NCBI GenBank assembly: GCA_016302585.1
Contig: JAEDNI010000040.1
Coordinates: 1-15,269, forward strand
Direction of reading: 5' to 3'
Origin: Paludibacteraceae bacterium
Lineage (GTDB): Bacteria; Bacteroidota; Bacteroidia; Bacteroidales; Paludibacteraceae
Length of the DNA: 15,269 nucleotides
Made by a program: the position numbers and the translations under genes. Positions 1-5,255 of the stretch are shown here, one piece after another; the first letter of the stretch is position 1, and each line of letters opens with the position of its first letter. A model generated the notes under the pieces. The model made no database searches and was not told where the DNA came from. It worked only from the letters and a program-made list of their open reading frames with translations.

Positions 1-117
1 ATCAAACGTCCAACATACATCCCCTTAGAACTCGACTTCGACGGCACTGATCGTTTGTTTGGCACAAAATTTGTGCTTTTATTAGAAAAAAATGTAGCAA
101 ACTGCAAAAAAATCTAA
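1..117 (+). CDS. Possible C-terminal end of an upstream gene (partial)
   Basis: Reading frame 1 is open from the first base to a TAA at 115-117. It would encode 38 residues, beginning IKRPTYIPLELDFDG and ending in a lysine-rich tail. The first 20 residues look like plausible protein, but the window starts inside it. The stretch also contains a 15-nt palindrome, so it may instead be non-coding. I do not recognise a family. It stops 7 bases before the ATPase gene. Confidence 0.25.
   Translation: MKRPTYIPLELDFDGTDRLFGTKFVLLLEKNVANCKKI
62..76. repeat. Short palindrome GCACAAA-A-TTTGTGC
   Basis: Perfect 7-bp arms with a single central base are followed by TTTTATTAG. It lies about 50 bases upstream of the ATPase start. 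It could be an operator or a weak terminator for an upstream gene. The 1-nt centre makes an RNA hairpin poor, so a protein-binding site is the more natural reading. This is inference only. Confidence 0.35.
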
Positions 118-124
118 TTGACTT

Positions 125-1381
125 ATGATTTTTGAACGACAACAATTTGTAAATCAGCTGATTGAGCACATTGGCAACAATATGATTAAGGTTGTGACGG
201 GTATGCGTAGATGTGGTAAATCATATCTGCTTTTTGAACTGTTCCATAATTATCTGCTCAGTCATGGGATTGCTGAAGATCATCTGATAGAGATACGTTT
301 GGATAATCGTCTGAACATGGAACTCCGTAATCCGGATGTGTGTTTGAAGTATATTGTCTCGCGCATTCAAGATGAGAAACAGTATTATCTGTTGATGGAT
401 GAGGTACAGCTTATGGATGAGTTTGAGGATGTACTGGCATCTTGTCTGCAAATCAAGAATCTGGACTGCTATGTCAGTGGTAGCAATTCTCACTTGCTCA
501 GCAGCGATATCATTACTGAGTTTCGTGACAGAGGCGATGAGATACGTCTGTTTCCTCTGAGTTTCTCGGAATATATGAAGGCCTTCCCTGATAAGTCATG
601 GGATGCAGCTTGGTCTGAGTATTCCACGTATGGTGGTCTTCCTCATACCTTGCAAATAGCAGATGAGAAAGGAAAGATTAAATATCTGAAAGACTTGCTT
701 AAGAAGACATATCTCAAGGATATTGTCGATCGGTATAAGATTAAGGACGAAGCACCTCTTGGTCGCCTGTTAGATATCCTCTGCTCCAGTATAGGCTCGC
801 TGACGAATCCGAAGAAACTGGAGGATACGTTCAAGAGTGTGGGACGAATCACGCTGACGGATGCAACCATCAAGCAGTATATCGATTATTTCGAGGACGC
901 GTTTATGCTGAATAAAGCTGAACGATACGATGTCAAGGGGAAACGATATATCTCTACTCCGCTCAAGTATTATCTATCGGATGTTGGTCTGAGAAATGCA
1001 CGACTGAATTTCCGTCAGATAGAAGAGACGCATCTGATGGAGAATATTATTTATAACGAACTTATTTATCGAGGTTTTGGTGTGGATGTGGGTGTCGTGG
1101 AAGTGTATGAGCGTGACGGGGAGGGAAAACAGACTCGCAAGCAGATTGAGATTGATTTTGTGGTCAACAATGGTAGCAATCGCTACTATATTCAATCGGC
1201 CTTTGCTTTGCCGGATCAGGAGAAAATTGCTCAGGAGGAACGACCACTTAAGGCACTGGACGATAGTTTCAAGAAGATTGTTATTGTCAAAGATGACATC
1301 CTGCTCCGTCGAAATGAAGACGGGATTGTTACCATGGGCTTACGCCAATTCCTGACCGACCCAAATAGTTTGGACTTATAG
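125..1381 (+). CDS. ATP-binding protein, AAA_14 / DUF4143 family
   Basis: This 418-residue protein matches the common bacterial and archaeal ATPases with an N-terminal AAA_14 domain and a C-terminal DUF4143 domain. Visible motifs are a Walker A at residues 26-33 (GMRRCGKS), a Walker B with D92-E93 in YYLLMDEVQ, a sensor-like YVSGSNSHLLS, and a C-terminal EIDFVV...YYIQSAF block typical of DUF4143. In that family this block resembles a PD-(D/E)xK fold. The length is normal and the frame is intact. Cellular roles in this family are poorly known; it is often scattered as single genes in accessory regions. No operon partner is seen: the gene is alone, followed by a TGCGCA repeat and remnant reading frames. 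No clear promoter was recognised upstream. Confidence 0.9.
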   Translation: MIFERQQFVNQLIEHIGNNMIKVVTGMRRCGKSYLLFELFHNYLLSHGIAEDHLIEIRLDNRLNMELRNPDVCLKYIVSRIQDEKQYYLLMDEVQLMDEFEDVLASCLQIKNLDCYVSGSNSHLLSSDIITEFRDRGDEIRLFPLSFSEYMKAFPDKSWDAAWSEYSTYGGLPHTLQIADEKGKIKYLKDLLKKTYLKDIVDRYKIKDEAPLGRLLDILCSSIGSLTNPKKLEDTFKSVGRITLTDATIKQYIDYFEDAFMLNKAERYDVKGKRYISTPLKYYLSDVGLRNARLNFRQIEETHLMENIIYNELIYRGFGVDVGVVEVYERDGEGKQTRKQIEIDFVVNNGSNRYYIQSAFALPDQEKIAQEERPLKALDDSFKKIVIVKDDILLRRNEDGIVTMGLRQFLTDPNSLDL

Positions 1382-1387
1382 ATCTTC

Positions 1388-1408
1388 TGCGCATCTGCGC
1401 ATTGCGCA
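1388..1408. repeat. Three spaced copies of TGCGCA
   Basis: TGCGCA occurs at 1388, 1396 and 1403, just after the ATPase stop codon. Each copy is its own reverse complement, so neighbouring copies can pair into a small hairpin. It may act as a weak terminator or be a local repeat expansion. No T-run follows directly. Confidence 0.4.
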
Positions 1409-1448
1409 CCAACCAACATAAAAACGGAATAAAAGAAATAACCCGATT

Positions 1449-1553
1449 ATGAACTACAAAACAATACTAACCAACTTCATCACCGCAGCCAACGCCACCG
1501 CTGGACAAATCGTCTATCAGCCCTGCGATGGTCTGCTTGAAGTGTGTGAATAG
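1449..1553 (+). pseudogene. Short remnant reading frame (34 aa)
   Basis: ATG to TAG encodes 34 residues starting MNYKTILTNFITAANATAG. It has amino-acid usage like real protein but stops early at DGLLEVCE. With the next small frame it looks like the left-over N-termini of larger genes. No family was recognised. It could also be a real small protein; no strong ribosome-binding site is visible. Confidence 0.3.
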
Positions 1554-1579
1554 TTCATAATTGAAAAGCAAGATAAACC

Positions 1580-1699
1580 ATGGATACATTTCTTCTCAAA
1601 CGCCCTGTGGATTGGTCGCTGCTGACAAACGGCTCCTTCGACTTCCCCAACGGCCTCACCGAGCGTGTCCAACTGAATAAACATTTAATGCAAGCATAA
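1580..1699 (+). pseudogene. Short remnant reading frame (39 aa)
   Basis: ATG to TAA encodes 39 residues starting MDTFLLKRPVDWSLLTNGS and ending NKHLMQA. The sequence reads like the start of a structured protein that is cut off. The stop codon runs directly into the terminator of the convergent endonuclease gene, which suggests truncation when the restriction locus arrived. The 1382-1737 interval holds only this, the previous frame, the TGCGCA repeats and the terminator. Confidence 0.3.
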
Positions 1700-1700
1700 A

Positions 1701-1731
1701 AAAACGCAAGTCCTTAGTGAACTCGCGTTTT
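1701..1731 (-). terminator. Rho-independent terminator of the endonuclease gene
   Basis: Arms AAAACGC (1701-1707) and GCGTTTT (1725-1731) enclose a further AGT/ACT pairing. Read on the minus strand the stem is followed by a T-run (complement of 1697-1704), 7 bases after the endonuclease stop codon. The other strand also has T's in its arm, so it may work both ways. Confidence 0.8.
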
Positions 1732-1737
1732 GATAAA

Positions 1738-2325
1738 TTATTTAAAGCAGTTAGGATCGTACTCAATCACTATTCCATCTTTTTTCTTCTCGTAGAAAAC
1801 GATAGGAACTTCGATCACCTCGCCAGTGTTCTTTAGCGTGTAGGTAGATGATTTTATTTGTACAGGCTTCCCGTTGATGAATCCATCCACGTTTTGTGCC
1901 TCTTCCTCAACAGTGGCGAGACGATAGTCAACGTTTAATTCATCAGCAACATACTTCAATATTGCTTCTTGGAATTTAAGACCACAAAATGTTTTGGTAT
2001 AAACGAGATCCTCAACCCACTTGCGAATAAGGGTTTTGTCTATTTGCGTAAATGCTTGTTGCATAGCCTGGTACATTTCGTAGATGCGATCTGTCGCTTT
2101 ATCAACTGCATCTGGCTGCTGATCATTATACCATGTAATCCACTCTTGAATGGTTTGCCCCGGAAATTCTTGAATCAGTTCTGACATCTGACCAACAATC
2201 TTTGGACGTGTGCCGCCTACATTCCCATTTACGAGATTGATGACTTGAGTGGTGTACTTAGGGAATTCGAACTGAGGAGCTCCTACAGCGTCCTCAATAG
2301 CTTTTACAGAGATCTTTTTTTTCAT
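1738..2325 (-). CDS. Type II restriction endonuclease, MjaI family
   Basis: The 195-residue product resembles the MjaI restriction endonuclease family, from memory of its conserved block. It would cut unmodified double-stranded DNA in the cytoplasm; MjaI itself cuts CTAG. The hallmark FPKYT...NxxxGTRPKIVGQMSELI lies at about residues 21-51. A probable PD-(D/E)xK-type active site is E120, D147 and Q156-x-K158 in DGFINGKPVQIKSSTY; Q in place of the usual D/E at that position is seen in some such nucleases. The gene is divergent from two methyltransferases. Its own leader is long and heavily structured, which would fit delayed or reduced expression until methylation is in place. The length is normal and the frame intact. 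The actual recognition sequence cannot be read from the DNA. Confidence 0.85.
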   Translation of the reverse strand: MKKKISVKAIEDAVGAPQFEFPKYTTQVINLVNGNVGGTRPKIVGQMSELIQEFPGQTIQEWITWYNDQQPDAVDKATDRIYEMYQAMQQAFTQIDKTLIRKWVEDLVYTKTFCGLKFQEAILKYVADELNVDYRLATVEEEAQNVDGFINGKPVQIKSSTYTLKNTGEVIEVPIVFYEKKKDGIVIEYDPNCFK

Positions 2326-2327
2326 AT

Positions 2328-2361
2328 ATTTGTGCTCTTAATTTTGCAAAAGAACACAAAT
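2328..2361 (-). promoter_or_regulatory. Hairpin covering the endonuclease ribosome-binding region
   Basis: In the minus-strand transcript, ATTTGTG (complement of 2355-2361) pairs with CACAAAT (complement of 2328-2334). A U·G wobble and a TCTT/AAGA extension give a stem of about 12 pairs. It ends two bases before the endonuclease ATG and includes the only purine-rich Shine-Dalgarno-like stretch, AAGAG. It could limit translation of the nuclease. Pairing is seen; function is inferred. Confidence 0.55.
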
Positions 2362-2371
2362 AATTGGAGCC

Positions 2372-2483
2372 GTGAACCATAGTCGGCGAACAAATGACAA
2401 AGCCCCAATTACCTGTGTTCAGGACATAGATAGCCGGGGCACATATCTCTTTGTCATTTGAAAGTTTTGCCGACTTGGTTCAC
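2372..2483 (-). promoter_or_regulatory. Large nested inverted repeat in the endonuclease 5' leader
   Basis: Outer arms GTGAACCA-t-AGTCGGC (2372-2387) and GCCGACTTGGTTCAC (2469-2483) pair perfectly except for one bulged base. Inside them, CAAATGACAAAG (2391-2402) and CTTTGTCATTTG (2449-2460) are exact complements. Further in, CCCC (2403-2406) pairs with GGGG (2436-2439), and CCTG-TGTT-CAGG (2412-2423) forms an apical hairpin. This is far more pairing than chance allows in 112 bases. It lies between the predicted minus-strand promoter and the endonuclease start, so it would be transcribed as leader RNA. It could be a regulatory RNA, a separate small RNA, or a small palindromic mobile sequence. 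I recognise no known RNA family. Confidence 0.6.
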
Positions 2484-2550
2484 AAAGATATGTACCTGCT
2501 ATATCACATGTCACGAGATACTCTCGCGATTTTGCGATAAAAATTTTGTG

Positions 2551-2582
2551 CAAAGATACAACATTTTTCGCAAATATCCAAA
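2551..2582 (-). promoter_or_regulatory. Bacteroidetes-type promoter for the endonuclease gene
   Basis: On the minus strand TTTG (complement of 2579-2582) lies 20 bases from TATCTTTG (complement of 2551-2558), matching the -33/-7 pattern of Bacteroidetes housekeeping promoters. It predicts a transcript start near 2545 and a leader of about 220 nt. A second TATCTTTG (complement of 2483-2490) lacks a good -33 element. Confidence 0.6.
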
Positions 2583-2618
2583 TAAATTCTATGTTTTTAT
2601 TTAAAACTAAGAAATTTA

Positions 2619-2649
2619 TTGCGTATTACAATTTTTTTTCATATCTTTG
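2619..2649 (+). promoter_or_regulatory. Bacteroidetes-type promoter for the methyltransferase operon
   Basis: TTG at 2619-2621 is followed after 20 bases by TATCTTTG at 2642-2649. Transcription would begin near 2656. This lies inside the longest possible open frame of the first methyltransferase, so it argues for the downstream ATG at 2682. It is back to back with the endonuclease promoter; the two -33 elements are about 36 bases apart. Confidence 0.65.
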
Positions 2650-2681
2650 CACGATTTTTCACAAGTTTGTCTAATTTCGAT

Positions 2682-3767
2682 ATGCAAACTCAACACAATA
2701 TATTCATTGGTGCTTCGCAACACATGTCGCACACAGCCGACAATTCGGTTAATCTTGTTGTGACCTCTCCTCCATATCCCATGATAGAGATGTGGGACGA
2801 AATTATGGCTAAGCAAAATCCTCAAATTGCAGAGGCTCTTACATCCAACCCTGAATATGCTTTCGAACTAATGCATCAGGAATTAGACAAGGTGTGGGAT
2901 GAGTGTTTTCGTGTTTTAAAGGATGGTGGTTTTTTGTGCATAAATATCGGTGATGCGACTCGAACCATTAACTCCAACTTTAGTCTTTATAACAATCATA
3001 CTCGAATCGCTAAGGCATGCATCGCATTAGGATTTGTGGGGCTTCCTAATATAATTTGGCGTAAGCAGACTAATGCTCCAAATAAATTTATGGGAAGTGG
3101 TATGCTACCATGTGGTGCGTATGTGACTTTGGAGCATGAGTGGATTCTAATCTTCCGAAAGGGAGGAAAGCGCATGTATAAAACAGCTGCAGAAAAAGAG
3201 AATCGAATGTTCAGTTCTTTCTTCTGGGAGGAACGAAACACATGGTTCTCCGATGTGTGGGAAATCAAAGGAACTAAGCAGAAAATAATGCAATCGCAAA
3301 CGCGTGAACGCAGTGCTGCATATCCGTTTGAGGTTCCTTATCGCCTAATCAACATGTTTTCCCAACGTGGTGATGTAGTTCTTGATCCATTCCTTGGCAC
3401 TGGAACCACTATGCAAGCAGCAATTCTTTGCGGTAGAAATAGTTGTGGCTATGATATAGACCCTGCGTTTGAAATTATTATACGTGAGAACATCCAATCT
3501 CTTAGTATAGATAATTGTAATGCGCTTATTAAACAACGTTTCGATGATCATAAAACATTTGTTACTGAACGTCAAAATGTGGGTAAGGAAGTTAAGCATT
3601 TTAACGCGATATTAAATGTGCCTGTGATGACTGGTCAAGAGGAAAAAATTACATTGCAATATCTCAAATCTATTGATTGCAAATCAACCGGACCGGCTAT
3701 TGTTTCGTACATAGAAAACTCTGATTTGACCACATTGCCTATCGTGGGCCGAGATTTGCTATTTTAA
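2682..3767 (+). CDS. Beta-class DNA methyltransferase 1 (N4-cytosine type likely)
   Basis: The product is 361 residues from the ATG at 2682. An upstream in-frame ATG at 2619 lies before the predicted transcript start and is rejected. The catalytic motif IV, TSPPY, is at residues 28-32. The AdoMet-binding motif DPFLGTGTT starts near residue 235. This order (IV before I) defines the beta class, in which TSPPY is typical of N4-cytosine enzymes; N6-adenine cannot be excluded. It would transfer methyl groups from AdoMet to DNA and protect host sites from the divergent MjaI-type nuclease. It is followed after 2 bases by a second, clearly paralogous methyltransferase. The C-terminal 60 residues have no recognised motif. 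Confidence 0.88.
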   Translation: MQTQHNIFIGASQHMSHTADNSVNLVVTSPPYPMIEMWDEIMAKQNPQIAEALTSNPEYAFELMHQELDKVWDECFRVLKDGGFLCINIGDATRTINSNFSLYNNHTRIAKACIALGFVGLPNIIWRKQTNAPNKFMGSGMLPCGAYVTLEHEWILIFRKGGKRMYKTAAEKENRMFSSFFWEERNTWFSDVWEIKGTKQKIMQSQTRERSAAYPFEVPYRLINMFSQRGDVVLDPFLGTGTTMQAAILCGRNSCGYDIDPAFEIIIRENIQSLSIDNCNALIKQRFDDHKTFVTERQNVGKEVKHFNAILNVPVMTGQEEKITLQYLKSIDCKSTGPAIVSYIENSDLTTLPIVGRDLLF

Positions 3768-3769
3768 CT

Positions 3770-5140
3770 ATGTCCACTCATCATGTCCTCATAAATGGTG
3801 ATAGTCGTCACATGTCCAAAATTGCCGATTGCTCGGTACAATTGGTCGTGACCTCTCCGCCATATTGGCAACTCAAGGACTATGGGAACGATAATCAAAT
3901 AGGGTTCAACGACACATACGAGCAATATATCAATCATCTCAATATGGTATGGACAGAGTGTTACCGCATTCTTCAAGACGGTTGTCGTCTCTGTGTCAAC
4001 ATCGGTGATCAGTTTGCTCGATCTGTTTATTATGGGCGCTATAAAGTTATCCCTATTCATTCTGAGATTATCCGATTCTGTGAGACATTAGGCTTTGATT
4101 ATATGGGGAGCATCGTTTGGCAGAAACCGACAACGATGCACACGACTGGTGGTGCTAAAGTGATGGGGTCGTATCCCTATCCTCGGGGTGGAATCGTTAA
4201 GATTGATTTTGAGCATATCCTTTTGTTTCGTAAGCAAGGCAAAGCTCCTTCTACAAGTAAAGAGAATCGTGATGCATCAAAGTTGACCGATGAGGAATGG
4301 AATTCCTATTTTTCTTCTCACTGGCAAATCCATGGGGAGCATCAGAATCGTCATATCGCAGTTTTCCCTAAAGAACTTCCGCTACGACTAATCAAGATGT
4401 TTTCTTTTGTGGGAGACACTGTTTGCGATCCATTTATGGGGAGCGGAACAACAGCTCTTGCTGCGCGTGATTCTGGGCGAAATTCAATAGGCTACGAGAT
4501 AAATCAAAACTTTCGTTTATTCTATCAAGAGAAAGTTATTGCAACCAATCCATCCAAAGATAATTCGTTTGAATTTGCAGTAGACAATACCATAATTTCT
4601 CTAAATGAATGCAAAGAGAAATTGCCTTATCTGTTTGAGGATGTTCATAAGATAGATAAGCAAGTTGATGTGAAGCAAAATACGTATGGCTCCAAATTCT
4701 CCGTTGATGAGAACGTGCATAACGAACTCGTTGAAAGTGACATCCCGGATACATGGTCTAAGCTAAACGACGAGCCTACTGTGTTGGTAAATCATGTTGC
4801 TCCGGAGATGATGGATTTAAGCATTCGCGAAGGAATCACTTATGTACGAGCAGGTGAAAGTAAAGGATCTCTATTAGTAAAGGAAGGCTTTGAAAATTTG
4901 ACTTACGTATGTTTGCACTCTAATGGGAAAAGTCCGAAACTATTCAAATTGTCCCGGAAAGGTTTCCAAATTTGGACTCCGGAGGCTCTGCAAAAGTTAG
5001 GCTTTTCTGCCGAACATGCACCGTATTATGCTGTTTTGCGATTTGACGGCAATCCGATAGAAATCTTGAAACCTGTTTCTATCAAAAAGGGACGATATAC
5101 AACGGTCGCTCATATTCAAGCGATAAGCGAGTTTCGATAA
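3770..5140 (+). CDS. Beta-class DNA methyltransferase 2 with C-terminal extension
   Basis: The 456-residue product has the same layout as its upstream neighbour. TSPPY is again at residues 28-32, and DPFMGSGTT starts at residue 220. The N-termini align closely over the first 32 residues, so the pair arose by tandem duplication or joint recruitment. The methyltransferase core ends near residue 265. Roughly 190 further residues follow, with an acidic linker and a C-terminal block starting near NHVAPEMMDLSIREGI that I do not recognise; it could be a DNA-recognition or regulatory domain. It is co-transcribed with the first enzyme (2-base gap). Two methyltransferases for one nuclease would fit an asymmetric target with one enzyme per strand, or two different modification sites. 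Confidence 0.88.
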   Translation: MSTHHVLINGDSRHMSKIADCSVQLVVTSPPYWQLKDYGNDNQIGFNDTYEQYINHLNMVWTECYRILQDGCRLCVNIGDQFARSVYYGRYKVIPIHSEIIRFCETLGFDYMGSIVWQKPTTMHTTGGAKVMGSYPYPRGGIVKIDFEHILLFRKQGKAPSTSKENRDASKLTDEEWNSYFSSHWQIHGEHQNRHIAVFPKELPLRLIKMFSFVGDTVCDPFMGSGTTALAARDSGRNSIGYEINQNFRLFYQEKVIATNPSKDNSFEFAVDNTIISLNECKEKLPYLFEDVHKIDKQVDVKQNTYGSKFSVDENVHNELVESDIPDTWSKLNDEPTVLVNHVAPEMMDLSIREGITYVRAGESKGSLLVKEGFENLTYVCLHSNGKSPKLFKLSRKGFQIWTPEALQKLGFSAEHAPYYAVLRFDGNPIEILKPVSIKKGRYTTVAHIQAISEFR

Positions 5141-5160
5141 CCTCCACCAACCCACACATT

Positions 5161-5182
5161 TGTGCAATTCTGCAATTCATGC
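5161..5182. repeat. Copy 1 of a 22-bp dispersed repeat
   Basis: The 22 bases starting TGTGCAATTCTGCAATTC are an exact reverse complement of 13046-13067. They also match 13160-13178 in direct orientation with one mismatch over 19 bases. The repeat lies 20 bases after the second methyltransferase stop and just outside the convergent terminator, so the three copies bracket the two central operons. It may be an element boundary or recombination site. Confidence 0.6.
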
Positions 5183-5191
5183 CATCCAAAA

Positions 5192-5213
5192 GGAGCGACC
5201 AAGTGGCCGCTCC
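5192..5213. terminator. Bidirectional terminator between convergent operons
   Basis: GGAGCGACC and GGCCGCTCC pair over 9 positions with one A-C mismatch around an AAGT loop. On the minus strand the stem is followed by TTTT, so it best serves the DUF3987 operon. On the plus strand only TTC follows. It also closes the methyltransferase operon. Confidence 0.65.
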
Positions 5214-5237
5214 TTCATGTTAATTGTTAATTGATAA

Positions 5238-5250
5238 GCCGCTTCGCGGC
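5238..5250 (-). terminator. Small GC hairpin after the DUF3987 stop codon
   Basis: GCCGC-TTC-GCGGC is a perfect 5-bp stem 5 bases beyond the minus-strand stop codon, flanked by TTAATT repeats on both sides. It is probably a first weak termination or RNA-end hairpin ahead of the stronger one at 5192-5213. Confidence 0.4.
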
Positions 5251-5255
5251 GTATG

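Noticed and set aside
2372..2483. Integron attC site, retron RNA or tRNA
   Set aside because: No attC core sites, no reverse transcriptase nearby and no cloverleaf or T-loop consensus were found; only a nested inverted repeat is supported.
2619..2681. Longer N-terminus of methyltransferase 1 from the ATG at 2619
   Set aside because: The predicted promoter lies inside it, its residues are hydrophobic without family resemblance, and the start at 2682 aligns with the second methyltransferase.
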